From: Aaosphaeria pasadenensis
Taxonomy: Eukaryota > Ascomycota > Dothideomycetes > Pleosporales
Assembly: GCA_022813625.1 (NCBI GenBank)
Contig: JAKLMB010000001.1
Coordinates: 1,178,001-1,242,000, forward strand
DNA length: 64,000 bases
Direction: 5' to 3'
This document shows, one piece after another, positions 48,396 to 61,546 of the stretch (positions are counted from its first letter, which is position 1; every line of letters begins with the position of its first letter). Under the pieces are notes generated by a model. The model searched no databases. It was not told the DNA's origin and worked only from the letters and a program-made list of their open reading frames with translations. Made by a program: the position numbers and the translations under genes.

Positions 48396-51160
48396 TCAGT
48401 CCTGGGACGACTTGAAGTCTGAACCAATCTGGGTAATCCGCAATACGGTGTCAATGTCATCCAAATCAAGTGCACGGTCTTGACCGCTGGCGAGCAACTG
48501 AGCTGTTTTGATCACATTCTTAATCTCGCGTCCATTCATCTTTCGGTGAGAGAGGAAGTCCAGATCGGACGGATCTAGGCCAACACTACCGGGAGGCAAG
48601 AGTCCAACCAGATTGTGCCAGATACGCAGGCGGGCCGTTCGGTCGAGTTCAGGGTAGGATATCTTGAGATGAATACGTGACTCCAAAGCCTTGTCGAGAA
48701 CTTCAACTCGGTTCGTTGTGAGGAAGAGTACTCCTCGGTAATACTCCAGCATACGAAGGAAGACTGTGACGGATCAATACTTCAATTCCCTCTTTCAATG
48801 AATGTTAGAAGGCCAACTTACTGGATACGAGCTTGTTGCGTTCTAGACTCTCAATGGTACGTTGTTCGAGGAAGACTTCGGTCTCATCGAGAAGTAGGAT
48901 AGCTTTCCATTTCGTGACCATCTCAAGGATGTCACCCAGCTGTGTCTCTACCGTTTCACTATCAACTCCCTGGTACCATTAGCATTTAGTTTTGTCTACG
49001 GTCGTTGCAGTCGCCTACCAGCTGGGCGGCACTCATAGAGTAAAGTGGAACCCGCATATATTCAGCGACTAAACATAGCATCACGTTAGCCCGCCCTTTC
49101 GTTTACCAGGTATAATTCCACTTTGTTATTATTTTCGGATCACTCACCTGACTCCGCAGTCAACGTCTTTCCGACACCTGGCTCTCCCAGAAGAAGGATC
49201 GTAATGCCCTGTCCTATAAGTCGTGTTAGTACGCTCTCTGGCATGCAGTGTACGCGATGTCATACCTTTTCCTTCAATCACGTCGTCCATGACTGTTTCA
49301 CAAGCATTTTGTGACCTTGTGAACGAGAGTATGAGGTTCTTGTAGCCCTCGGGCAGGACGAGGCTGTCGAAAGCACGGTCGTCCCAGACAATCTCATGCA
49401 CATCCTTGACCTTGAACTTGGCTGCAGAGAATATCAGCATACTTCTTTCAGAGTAGCTAGAGCTGGATGAGTGTCTTACCCCAGTTCTTGGTTTTCAGGG
49501 AATAGCCTTTCACGATTGGCGAGCAAATCGGATGCAAATCCTCAGAGAGGACCTTGGGTTCTAAATCAAGGAACTCGTAAGTACGTTGTTGAGGTTTACT
49601 TCGGCCCCTGCGTTTAGAGCGCTTACCCTGAGCGCCCGTTTGTGGTGGACCCATTGAACCGGGGTGCATAGGCATAGGCATGGGCGGTGGCGGTGGATGA
49701 TGCATGGGGAACCCCGGTGGAGGAGGTGGAGGCGGAGGTGGCAAGTATTGGTTAGCCATGTGAACTGGCTCAAGCTCTGAAGGCAGGTTTGGAGCGAAGT
49801 TAATAGAGCCTAGAGGCTCGAGTGGCGGGCACTCTAAAAGATTGTAACGGCAATACATCTCAGCGTGAATGATGATTCGCCCATCGACCTGCATGTTTGT
49901 CAGATGATTCTGGTTGGTAGACTTTGTTAGCACTACTAACTGTACGCTGTCTCGCAGGGATTGTGCGATTGCCAAAGACCATTGAAGCGAACTGAGCGGT
50001 TCCATTGTATTTCTTGTAGTGGTAGCCTTGCAATTGTTCGAATTTTTTGCCTCGTGCTGCAAGTCTGCTCTCAATGGCAGCTGAGTCGCTATGGAACTGT
50101 ATTGGATAGGCTTCAAGGTCGGTTATTGGTTTGGTTCCTTCGAATGCTTGAATGGTAAATGTATACGAGGCATATCCGAAGTTGAATCCATCCTAAGTAG
50201 TTCGTTTACGTCAGACGCGGTGATGACGAGGCAATGATTGAAGACTTACCCAATCAATGTATTTGGCATGCAAGCACAGGCCGGCAGACTGTGGCATAGA
50301 GGTCTTGAGACGCATCATCATTTGTTCGCCATCAACCTGACAAAGAATGAAATCACCCGGCTTGAAAAGCGTCCAGAGGTGTTTGTAGGTAATGACGCCG
50401 TGGGAGAGGAGATCTTGATAAGTGCTCACTGTCTCATCGAGCTCGCTAGCAAGGACATCATACAAGAGATTGGCGTGAGAACGAGTTTCCTCATCGATTT
50501 GTGACTGCACAGACTTCTTGAATTGAGACCATCGATAGAAGAACGGAGCGAAGGGAGTGGTGAATGTAACCTTTTTCAGACCTGCGGTTACTCCCTCATA
50601 CCCGTCGAAGACTTCCTCGAGCATCGGTTTGAGCAATGGGCTCTGAACCACGATGGTGTGGACTATCATTGCTTTGCCCGAGACACCATGGCTTCGCTTG
50701 TTTCGTACAATGAGAGCGTAACGCTGAACGGCGTCGGTCTCTTCGGGGTTAGGCGTCACATCTTCGGGGTACTCTTCGACTTTAAAAGAACGTGTCAGTC
50801 GTATTCTATCGAGACTACATATCGCATAACCTACTCCAATTTACACAACACTAGATCAGAGGTCGTCAGCAGTGTTTCATGAATCATGATTCCAATCATC
50901 GAGCAAGTTATGCTGGACTAGAATGGGTGGACTCCATTCCCACAATTTCATCCATCTTTAAAACTTACAGTGCATTTTCTTTCTCCCTCCCAAAGGTTCT
51001 TTACGGCACATGTCATGCCCGTATTGGGTAATTCTTTCTTGGTGTCCTTTTGCACCAAGGGCAACTCGGTCACAGCATCTATGCTTGGCTCTTGGTGGTC
51101 TGAAGAAGAGCTTGAGATGCTCTTAACATCGTAATCCGTTGGAGCTACAGAGGGTGCCAT
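48396..51160 (-). CDS. AAA+ ATPase with N-terminal DUF7025 region
   Basis: Member of a family expanded in filamentous fungi; cellular role unknown. Exons (minus): 51160-50969, 50850-50835, 50779-50250, 50192-49941, 49888-49480, 49421-49266, 49213-49148, 49068-49019, 48969-48822, 48763-48396, giving 728 aa. After a Ser-rich start, the DUF7025-type region (~60-350) shows EEYPED, QRYALIVR, FFYRW and HGVITYKHLWTLFKPG. Residues ~378-410 are an unusual Pro/Met-rich insert next to a basic patch (KRSKRRGRSK). The AAA domain follows, with Walker A GEPGVGKT (~528-535) and Walker B ILLLDE (~581-586). The residues after Walker B read TE instead of the common AD/AE. The arginine-finger region and Sensor 1 (LTTNR) are present. 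Exon 2 is only 16 nt but is needed to keep the family motif KCxCCVNW and the frame. Confidence 0.88.
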
Positions 51161-52535
51161 TTTGCAAGGTTCACAAGGCTGAGATTATGGAGAATTGAAA
51201 ACCTTCGATAGTTGTATGAACAAGCGTCCATGGTATGGCCTCTTTTATCATTGTTTGGTTTCTAGGCAACAAGGCAGGTGCTGACTCGGCTGTATCACAT
51301 TCATTGGATCCGATAACGTTGTACGCAAAAGCACGCAGATATCGTGCATGACGAGCTCAATGATTGGGAGAGGTAACAAGGCATCCTTTGCCAGCTCACC
51401 GGTGCTGTGCGGGGTGAGCTACTTCGACCATGACAAACTGTTGAGGACCCATTAAACATATCGGCAAGGTGGTACACGATCTCACCTGCGGCTTTGCGTG
51501 ATCTGAATCAATGATACCTGGACCATCTCCATCTAGGTAGTTATGTAGAGCTGAAGTGGTGTGTGAGCTTCATGGCCAGAATCGGACTAGCGGATAGATC
51601 AGCAGAATGTCAGCTGCGTGCACCATGATAAAAGCTCCAGAAAGGTCCCTAATAATGCCACTATATTTGCATCATTCTAGAATTGATGGGAAGATCTTAA
51701 TGTCAACAAATAAAACTCCATCTCTATACTTCCGATCCTCATCCATAGCGACTCATAAGGCGCTGGGTGTGAGCTGAAACGGACTTCGAAGGAGGCTTAT
51801 GCATTGAGACTCGACCCCTCATCTTCGAGTGCAACATTCCAAGCGTGCATACGGAGGTAGACGTACTTTGGACCCGGAGGACCAAGAGTCCAAGCATAAA
51901 GGAGCCCAAAGTGCCCCAGAAAGGTAGGAGAAGTGAATGTCGTCGAAGACTGTGCCCCACAGGGCCGTTCCCATTCCGGAGAGTACGCCGTCCCCGCACG
52001 TTCGAACGCCTGGGGGAGGGAAGTAGAGGGATATTGGGGGGGGGCAGTGTTTTGCTGTACACGGAGTCACGGAGGATGTACCTTGTACATTTCATTACAT
52101 AGTGTGATACTTTGTACTGGAACTTGATCCGTGTAGGGAGGTCGACGTGCCGATGAACTTCCCCGCACTCCTACAGTGGCCTGTCAGCCAATCACAACAC
52201 ATCATCTCCCCAATAACAACCAAAGGATACCTTTCACCCTTACACTTTGTAAACCCCACAAGTCTCTACGGCAAAACACCCGTGCCCTCCAAGACTCAGC
52301 GCGTGACGCAAGGCAAGAAGCGCGGCCGAAAGGTACGCTTCTTTATGTACCTTCTGTCTCGCAAACCGTGGCATCTAGACTACTGTTTGCTCTCTCCAAA
52401 TCCCAGAGCAACTGTCTCGAATAACCCCCATATACAGCTCGCCACAGCTCGTGACGACCTTGAACCGAGCCAGCAGATGCGGGTTACCGTCTCTCCACTT
52501 CGTTCGATCATCTAGGAGTCTAGTCTTGGCCCAGC
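51161..52535. promoter_or_regulatory. Divergent intergenic region, AAA ATPase / transhydrogenase
   Basis: About 1.4 kb between head-to-head genes. An open frame at 52147-52515 (plus) lies just upstream of the transhydrogenase start, but it has no motif and ends before the ATG. I treat this stretch as leader. No gene is seen. Confidence 0.45.
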
Positions 52536-55500
52536 ATGAACTCCTCAAGCTATCTGGTCGGCTGCCGGACGGTCACCTTCAGACCTCAATTAGCCACAAG
52601 CCGGTCTAACTTGAGGCTCATTGCTTCGGCTCTCACCTTTCACCCAGCGCCAGTTCTCGCTCGTCGTGACTTCAGCTCCAAGCGCCAGAAGTCGCAACAG
52701 CCAACTGCAAGTCCTCGGAGCCTTTGCCGTCCACGACCTCTGTACCTGCAGAAACATGTTCAGGTTACACCACCCACAGAGCTTGTTCGTTTTGCATCCC
52801 TTGCTGCAGACCCGCATGACGAGGAGATCCCGACCAGTCCACCATTCACTGCCGGTCCATATTCCACGCTGACTGTAGGAATCCCGCGCGAGAGCTTCCC
52901 GGGTGAACGCCGTGTAGCCATCACTCCCCAGAATGTCAAACTACTTCTGAAGAAGGGTTTCTCCCGCATTTTGATCGAGCGAGGTGCTGGCGTGGAGGCC
53001 CAATTCACCGACGAGGCCTACGAGCAAGCTGGCGCCAAGACGGTTGATCGCAGGAGCGTCTTCAGCGAGAGTGACATCTTGCTGAAGGTGCGAGCCCTCA
53101 GCATCGATGGACCGGACAGCGAAGTCGATGCCATCCGGGAGGGGGCTACTGTCATTTCGTTCCTTTACCCCGTGCAGAACAAAGCCGTCGTTGATAGACT
53201 TTCCGACCGAAAAGCTACTGCATTTGCCATGGATATGGTACCTCGCATTTCTCGCGCTCAGGTTTTTGATGCATTGAGGTGATTATTGTCTCCATAATTA
53301 CCGCAACTTGTGCTAACTCAGAGTCAAGTTCTATGGCGAACATTGCTGGTTACAAAGCTATTTTAGAGGCTTCAAACCATTTCGGGCGTTTCCTGACTGG
53401 TCAGGTGACTGCTGCAGGAAAGGTAAATTCGCTCTTATATATAGGAGGCTTTCAAAGTGTGGAGCTAATTATGAACAGATTCCCCCCTGCAAAGTGCTTG
53501 TCATTGGAGCTGGTGTTGCAGGTTTAAGTGCTATTGCCACAGTAAGACAATACACCATACATTATATTGCAATCAAGCTAATTGAATCAGGCTCGCCGTA
53601 TGGGTGCGATTGTTCGTGGTTTTGATACCCGCTCTGCAGCTCGCGAGCAAGTCCAGTCTCTCGGTGCTGAATTCATTGAAGTTGAGCTTCAGGAAGATGG
53701 TTCCGGAACAGGTGGTTACGCGAAAGAGATGTCCAAGGAGTTCATCGAGGCTGAGATGAAACTCTTCCACGAGCAATGCCGCGAAGTTGATATTGTGGTT
53801 ACTACGGCACTCATTCCCGGAAAGCCTGCTCCGAAACTCATCACCAAAGCTATGCTCGGCGCCATGAACCCCGGATCTGTAGTCGTTGACCTCGCAGCTG
53901 AAGCTGGAGGAAACTGCGAAGCTACAGTCGCTGGGAAGATTAACCGTTACAATGGAGTTACAGTGATTGGTATGTAGATTTTACATAACTTTTCAGATCA
54001 ACCTAACACGTGTCTAGGCTACACTGATCTCCCATCTCGTCTGCCAACCCAATCTTCGACTTTGTATTCCAACAACGTTACCAAATTCTTGCTTTCCCTC
54101 GTTCCTGAAGATAAGAAGGAAAAGTATTACGACGTGGACCTAAAGGACGAGGTTACTCGTGGCTCCATCGTAACATACAATGGAAAGGTCATTCCTCCTG
54201 CACCACGACCCGCCCCGCCACCAGCACCACCTTCGAAGGCACCATCGCCAGCTGATCAAGTCGCCAACATTGTAGCACTGACGCCATGGCAAAGCCAAAC
54301 TCGTGAGGTTGCAGGCATCACCGCAGGAATGACGACTGCCCTAGCTCTTGGAAAATTCACCGGCCCTCTGTTCATGTCTAACGCCTTCACGTTCGCTCTC
54401 GCCAGTCTCATCGGATATCGGGTGGTTTGGGGGGTCGCGCCAGCCTTGCATTCGCCTTTGATGAGTGTCACCAATGCTATCTCCGGTATGGTCGGTATCG
54501 GTGGCTTCTTCGTCATGGGAGGTGGATATCTCCCCGAAACGATCCCACAGACTCTCGGAGCACTCTCGGTCCTTCTCGCCTTCGTCAATGTATCTGGAGG
54601 TTTTGTCATCACCAAGCGCATGCTGGACATGTTCAGACGACCAGGCGACCCTGCCGAGTTCCCCTGGCTTTATGCGGTCCCAGCGGTGTTGTTCGGTGGA
54701 GGCTATGTTGCTGCTGCCAGCACTGGCATGGCAGGCCTTGTCCAAGCTGGATACCTAGTCAGTAGTGTTCTCTGCATGACTTCATTGTCAGGACTCGCTT
54801 CTCAAGCTACCGCCCGCCGTGGCAATCTCCTTGGAATCCTAGGTGTCTTCTCTGGTATTCTCGCATCACTGCTTGCAGTCGGTTTCCCTACAGACGTACT
54901 GGTTCAGTTTGGTGGCCTCGCTGCTGCGGGAACAGTCGCTGGACTCGTCATTGGACGCAGAATCACTCCCACATCTCTTCCCCAGACAGTCGCTGCTTTG
55001 CACTCCGTCGTCGGTCTTGCCGCCGTTCTTACCAGCATCGGTAGTGTCATCGGCCACAGCGGCGACGTCTCGACCTTGCATATGGTGAGTGCCTACCTAG
55101 GCGTTCTCATTGGAGGTATAACGTTCACTGGAAGTTTGGTCGCGTTCATGAAACTGGCTGGGCGGATGTCCTCTAAGCCCCTCATATTCAAAGGAAGACA
55201 CGTTCTCAACACCTCCCTGCTCGCAGCCAACGTGGGCACAATGGGATATTTCTTGACGGCGGCCTCGGGCGCACCATTGATAGGTGCGGCATGCTTGACC
55301 GGCAATGCTCTGCTCAGTTTCATAAAGGGATACACGACAACCGCAGCCATTGGAGGCGCAGACATGCCTGTCGTCATCACGGTGCTAAACGCTTATTCCG
55401 GATTCGCTCTGGTTGCTGAAGGCTTCATGTTGGACAATTCCCTTTTGACGACCGTCGGAGCACTCATTGGTGTCTCTGGCTCAATCCTGTCGTACATCAT

Positions 55501-56169
55501 GTGCGTAGCGATGAACCGATCCCTCACGAATGTTCTCTTCGGCGGAATAGCGACCACGCCGCAGAGTCAAGCCACCAAGATCGAAGGCGAAGTCACCAAG
55601 ACGACCGCCGAAGAGACGTCCGAGGCGCTCGCCAATGCAGAAAACGTCATCATCGTCGTTGGCTACGGCATGGCGGTCGCCAAAGCACAGTACGCCATCT
55701 CAGACTTCGTCAAGTACCTACGCAGCAAGGGCGTCAACGTGCGCTTCGCCATCCACCCCGTCGCGGGACGCATGCCGGGCCAGTGTAACGTGCTGCTGGC
55801 CGAGGCGTCGGTCCCCTACGACATCGTGCTGGAGATGGACGAGATTAACGATGACTTCCCGGACACGGACGTCACGCTCGTCATTGGCGCGAACGATACT
55901 GTCAATCCGATTGCTATGGAGCCTGGTTCAGCTATCGCGGGTATGCCGGTGTTGCACGCGTGGAAGAGCAAGCACGTCGTGATTATGAAGAGAGGCATGG
56001 CTAGTGGGTATGCAGATGTGCCGAACCCAATGTTCTACATGGAGAACACGAAGATGCTTTTCGGCGATGCAAATGATAGTTGCAATGGTACGTACAGTTT
56101 TCCCCTATTCAAATTACATATGCTAATCATCTTACAGCTATTAAACGGGCTCTCGAGGAGAAGAAGTAA
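52536..56169 (+). CDS. NAD(P) transhydrogenase, mitochondrial, single-chain
   Basis: Proton-translocating inner-membrane enzyme: NADH + NADP+ to NAD+ + NADPH, driven by the proton gradient. Exons: 52536-53278, 53329-53422, 53479-53541, 53591-53969, 54018-56087, 56138-56169, giving 1126 aa. An Arg/Ser-rich presequence covers ~the first 90 residues. The NAD-binding domain I starts at LTVGIPRESFPGERRVAITP and has the loop VIGAGVAGLS (~287-296). A Pro-rich linker (PPAPRPAPPPAPP) leads to the membrane domain II with many Gly/Ala-rich helices. The NADP-binding domain III has VVGYGMAVAKAQ (~974-985), HPVAGRMPG and GANDTVNP. All three domains are fused in one chain in the order known from mitochondrial enzymes. 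The enzyme is absent from Saccharomyces but known in filamentous fungi. It looks intact. Confidence 0.96.
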
Positions 56170-57313
56170 CGACGGTATGAATAGACGGGCAGCCGACGAT
56201 GTAGATGGCGTAACACCCGATCTTTTCCTTCCTTTTTTTCCCTCATTTTTCCCATCTCTCTTTTCACTTCACTTGCAGACATCTATATCTGGCGCCTTTT
56301 GGGATCGAACAACCAGCACCTACCTACCCATCCCACCAGTCTATATCAGTAAGACAGAAACCCGCACATATAGCATATAGCGTAGATGCATCGGAATAGA
56401 CCACCACCGCCATATATTACCTTGCCGTGCACATGAAAACCCGCTTTTTGCAGTCATCGTGACGTGATGTTGTGCCACAGCAGCAAGCAGTACGGGATTT
56501 CGATCTCATCATGTACCACCTGGCAGACATGCACGACCTTTCGCGTCTAGGGTTTCTGAAGAAATTAAGATAATGGAAACCATGCAGGTCCTAGAAGTCA
56601 AAATAAAGAATCCACTACTCCCTCAAGTCCAGCCACCACGCGGACATTCCAGCGCCGTCGTGGTCGTCGTCTTCATCGGAAGAGAGAGGAAGCACCAACG
56701 CATGAACGGCTGAGCAACACCGGGCGCTAACCCCAAAGCAGCCAAACGACGTTTGTGGAGTTACGAGTCGCGCACGGGCCGGGAAGGAGTGGGGAACGAA
56801 ACAGGGATGTTCATCTCTGGGTGGACGATGACGTATCCGAACCCGTACGAAGTGAACCGCGACGTAACAATTTCCAATGCTTGAGGTGGAAGGGGTGGGA
56901 ACAGGGCTGAAGGATGGAGTGGGAATGAGAGCGCATGATTCCGGAATCTTGGAAATGGATGGGGGGAAATTAAATCATGTGGAAATCGTAATCCTTTTTG
57001 GTCCTTTCTTCTTTTATACGTAATTCCTCATACTTCCTACTCATCATACAACAAACAACAATTCTTTGAAGATCTAACAGATTTCTGTGTTTGAATCGCT
57101 TGTAAGTTTATTCTTGACTACTCATGTAGTCGTGTTCATATTCTTTCAAAGGCTCTTCTATGTTCTGACCAACTGCCCGACACTCCATTCATCGTACCAT
57201 ACCTATTCCTCACCATACATCTAATCTCCTACCCGCCAACTCTCTACATATAAAATACTAACCACAGGCCTAGATACTCTCCCAAACCACCAGCTTGCCA
57301 TCAGAACCACAAG
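56170..57313. other. Intergenic region
   Basis: About 1.1 kb between co-oriented genes. It contains the transhydrogenase 3' UTR and the promoter of the small gene at 57314. No RNA gene, repeat or further coding region is seen. Confidence 0.5.
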
Positions 57314-57763
57314 ATGTCCTCGCAAATCCCAATTCTCTTCACCCTCCCGCCCTCAAACCGCCATGAACTCATCCTCCTAGACACCTCCACGAAGCCCACC
57401 TTGAAATCTCTAAGTACTATCTTCCCATCCCTTCCCCTCCCTCCTTCTATCCAACCCCCCAACTAACACAAAACCAAATCAGACAAACAAATCACCGCCA
57501 CGATCTCCACGTCCCCCAACTGCGCCGAATTCATGTCCAAGTACAAAGCCAAACCCGAAGAAGGCGAGGCAGCAGCGGGAGCAGCTGGTGCGAAGGAGAC
57601 GATACAGGAGTTCAGGGTGCACTGGAGCGAGGCGGGCAGGGACAGGAAGGTGTGGCCCGAGTACACGACGCTGACGGACGGGAACCTGGCGGCTGTGCTT
57701 GAGGTGCTGAAGTTGGGCGTTGGGAAGGACGTCCTGGAGATTAAGTTGGGGAAGGGGGAGTAA
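57314..57763 (+). CDS. Small protein of unknown function
   Basis: Exons 57314-57413 and 57483-57763 give 126 aa. The junction (TCTCTAA/GTACTA ... AAATCAG/ACAAAC) restores one frame and joins LKSL to NKQITATIS. The protein is small, with a hydrophobic start (IPILFTLPPS), an Ala/Gly-rich acidic middle (EEGEAAAGAAGAKE) and a mixed-charge C-terminal part. The two halves look like one small alpha/beta domain. No known family is recognised, and there is no signal peptide or transmembrane helix. The use of GC-rich codons and the correct splice make a real gene likely, though not certain. Confidence 0.6.
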
Positions 57764-58518
57764 TAGGGTTTCCTTGAAGGGTTAGTGTATGAGTATGATT
57801 ATCTTGGGAGAGTTTCTTTTGTAGAATTTCGTGTTTTGCTTGATGGGGTTTGGGGGTCGTGAGGTCATGGGTAATGATGATGGTGTGGATGGAGTGGGGA
57901 AGGCTGAGAGAATGATAAAAGGTACACATGAATGATCCTATGGTTGCTTGGCTATATTTCTCACTGGATTTGGTTCGAAAGCAATTGATTGATGATTGAT
58001 AATTGATTGATTGGACATGACCATTACTTTTCCCTGATTGGAGATTGAGTTGGTTTGCGTGGGCAGAATATGTGCAAGGAGCTTTCTCGTCCAGTTGCCT
58101 GTGGAGAACGCATCTTTTGAGAAATGGAGAAGAAAAGAGCCACCGACAGAAGAACTGCGAGATAAACCATGAAGATAACGCAAACCCCATTCACCACTCC
58201 CTAGTTGTGCGTCCGGCACTGTCGTATGAGCACGTTATGTGCTCAGTCAGTCGAAAAAGAAAACAGTGGAAGAAGAAAAAGTACAAAGAAAATATTCCCA
58301 TGTCGATGCCCATACAGGACAGAAATGCACTGAAGTGATATCTAGTGCGGCCCGGAAGGCGGAGGGTATCCATACCGAAGGGTGACTCCGGTGAAAAATA
58401 AATAAAAAGGGGATGATGATGAACCTGTCCAACGCCGATTTCCTAGGAGTTACAATGCTGATGCTTATGCTGGTTTTCAATGACACACGCGCTTGATGGG
58501 CGAGAGAGTCCATGTTTG
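57764..58518. other. Intergenic region between convergent genes
   Basis: About 0.75 kb holding two 3' flanks. It has a short ATTGATTG-type repeat near 57980-58014. No gene is seen. Confidence 0.5.
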
Positions 58519-60505
58519 CTACTTCTCGTTCTGCTCAGCAACCATGTGCTGCCAATGAACGAGCTCACGGCTGAGGTCGTCCATCATCTGCAAGGTATCG
58601 AGTTTTCTGAACACATCCAGGTCCTCGTTTGTTTTGTTATCGTCTTCTTTGGAGTGGCCATTCGTGGCTTTGGGCGATTCCACAGCTGGTGCTGGTGAAC
58701 GCTTCTCGCCAGCCATCTCGACCTGTCGTTGAGCGATGTAATTCTGCATCACACCTGCAGGTCGTCGGATTTCGTTCCAAGACAGCTTCTCCAACCTCCA
58801 GCCTTTGGACTTTATGGGTTTGCTCGCGGTTGCTCCATCGCTACTGTCATGTCCATTGCTCACGCCATTCGTGGCACTTATCTGTGGCGAGTTCGGCGTA
58901 TCTTGGTTCGGCGCTGGCGAAGCACCATTCGTGGTAGGAGTCGGTGCGTCTCGTGTGTACTGGTTCCGACCCAGCCTGCTCTGTCGCTTCTGGGGTGGTC
59001 TTCCCGACTTTCGCTGCACTGGTGGAGGTCGCGTTTCGACGGTCGGGGTCTCTGGAGGTACCGATTCGGATTCTGTCGGTGGTGCGGGCTCTTCAGTAGG
59101 TGTAACTTCTGGGATCTCGATATCTGCGCCCGGTTAGATGGCAGTCCTTCACATCACCCTTTCCACAGCATACCATCGGCTTTCCGTCGCTCTGCTCGGC
59201 CCTTTCGCCTATTTGCAGCTTCTGCCCTCTCCCGCTCGCGCTCTTTGTCACGAAGCTCCTTCTCGCGCTGGCTCCTTGCGGCAGCTCCTCGAGGCTTTTG
59301 TTTGGCGATCAGCGGCTTAGACATGTCGTCATCCGATTCGAGTACAGGTGATCCGCTAGGAGATCTGGAGCTCGTCCGCTGCCTTTTGAGTTCAGGCTTC
59401 ACCCTGTAGAAAATTGGTCAGCACCCGATCTTGTGCACTTCGACTCAATTGCAAGAAATCAAACATACTCCTCGCTATCGTCGCGGCTCCTCTTCTTTCT
59501 GTTGCTACTGCTGTTATCGGACGGGGCTTTTCCGCCTTCGTTCTTGCTTTCTTCCAACACCTTCCGTAGCACCTCATCTTCATCATAAGCCGCTCGGCTG
59601 TTCATCGTAGAGCGTCGTTTGCTAAATGACTCAGCGCTTGCACGAGAAATTCTGTCCTTATCTCTAGCGTTCCTGTTCTCCGGTTCTTTCGAGAGGGAGG
59701 CTTTCCGCGCATTTCTGCTGTGGTGGGCATCGTAAACGGGAAGGTATCGAGAGTATTTCTGCCTGTATAGAATAAACCGGTTAGCTATGAACAGATTTGA
59801 GGAGCTGCTAGAGAGCAGCATCCGGAATTGGTGACGCAGATCTTCTCTCGTCGGTGGTGGCCAGAGAAGAACCGCAATCGACAGCTGCGCTCCACCTCAT
59901 CGGACAAATATTGAGAGTATGACTGACCCTTTGGAGCTTGTCATGAGTTTGTGTAGATCCTTCCTGCACTCCTCGCAGAAATATTCTTCGGGGCTGGTCG
60001 CCTCATCCATGATGCCGACGCAGCCTCCATGCTGCCAGACTTTGCAAATGTCGCATTGGATGAATAGGCCGCCTGCATCATCGTTCTGTACGTCAGAGTC
60101 CGCTATGGCGGATGATTGAGCTTCTTTGGACTTGCCGGCATCCGATGGTGGACCCGGGTATTCCTGCTGACCACACACGCATCGTGTGATCTCCTCCTCC
60201 TCCGCAATCTCTTCGTCGAGTTCGTAGTCGTTCTTCATTGAGCCGTCCTCCTCATTGTCTTGCCCGCGGGTTCGGCGTCGGGTCAGAGGCGGTTCCACCT
60301 CTATGCCGTTGAGCGGCTCGTCGCCCTCCTCGGATGACAGTGAGTGTGGGGTCGACGACTTGTGAGGCGATGACTGCTTCTGGATCGATCTGGTCGCTCG
60401 ATCGGTGCGCGCGGACGAGACAGAGGACGATGAGGTGCTGGGTGCTGCCGGGACGATTGAAGGCGGCTGGGTGATGCGAGCCCGCGACGAGCGACGCGGC
60501 GACAT
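58519..60505 (-). CDS. Cti6-like PHD-finger protein
   Basis: Likely subunit of the Rpd3-type histone deacetylase complex, reading histone H3 tails. Exons (minus): 60505-59928, 59762-59469, 59403-59174, 59123-58519, giving 568 aa. The N-terminus is Ser-rich and acidic. The PHD finger has all eight zinc ligands: C109, C111, C151, C154, H159, C162, C177, C180. A long 39-residue loop of low-complexity sequence sits between the first and second ligand pairs. After the finger come basic and Ser-rich stretches, a Lys/Glu/Arg coiled coil (~315-365) and a C-terminal region with GWRLEKLSWNEIRRPAG and a final helix. The order, acidic-PHD-coil-conserved tail, is that of Cti6. Assignment rests on the finger and layout; the tail motif could not be compared. 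Confidence 0.82.
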
Positions 60506-61546
60506 CGAACTAGAAAGAAACAGCTGCGCTCAACAAGCCTATCGACGATAGGAAGGAGACAGCAAGCCGGTTGTCAACGATTACCGGGCAGAGCTGGCTG
60601 TTTGTTGAGGGAAGGAGAGGTGACGGGCGCAAGTGCGGAGACTGCGGGACAAAAGCTAGTCGAGCTTCAAAGGGCGGCGACAAGGTGGATTGGCGATTGG
60701 ATGACGATGTCCAAGCATCCCAGAAGCATCATACGAGCTTGCGGGGCAGAGCGCAGCGTGTATCTAGGGCAATGGGGTATGGATAGAGTTGTAGGAGGCG
60801 TGAGGGAGCAAAGAATCGAGTCCAGAAAGTGGGCGCAAGACGCGAACGCTCGGGTGTTCTGGTCTACCGTACTTTGGTACGGCGGATCATATCAGCCAAA
60901 AGCGCAGTTTACCGGGGTTCGGCAACAGCCGGAATTGGCCGCCGCTGTGAAGGGCAGACGTGTGAGAGAAGAACGATGGATACAAGCACATGATTCTGTT
61001 CTTCTGGTAAAGAGAAGAAAATATTGGGAGAAGTCGAGAGGGAAAAAGAACACAAAATGGATGTGATCTCAGACGAAAGATTGAGCGGTGACGGTGACCT
61101 TGGATGGTGGATTTGGGGGAAGTCGCGCTTGCCGACGCCATTATTGGCCATTCACGTGTGTGTTCCACGCTAGTCCCGAATAGTTAAATTGGAGCTTGAG
61201 GGGTTTTTTCTTCTTCGGCTATGACTCTAGTGGACGCTGACATCCATTGCGTGAGCTATGTATATCTACTCGGGTAGTACATATATTCACATTGAAGTGA
61301 GGATTTCAGCTCATTCTGTACAGATACACATCGGCCTTATGTGCACATCATGACATCTAAGCGTTTACGTGTTCACTTGCACGTGGGCAGAGCTATCCAA
61401 ATTCCCTGTATCGGTTGTATTTAGGCGACATAAACCATCGGCAGCATCCATGAACTGATCAATTAATATACATATACAATATCAAGAAGAGAAATGCCAT
61501 ATCACAAGAACAAACAATGAATAAAAGGGTATTCAAATCCTCTCCC
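60506..61546. other. Intergenic region, Cti6-like gene to catalase
   Basis: About 1.0 kb. The left part is the promoter of the Cti6-like gene; the right part is the 3' flank of catalase. An open frame at 60602-61066 (plus) has no motif. No gene is supportable. Confidence 0.5.

Noticed and set aside
52147..52515. Open frame just before the transhydrogenase start
   Set aside because: Different frame, own stop before the ATG at 52536, no motif; the presequence in the annotated start is already suitable.
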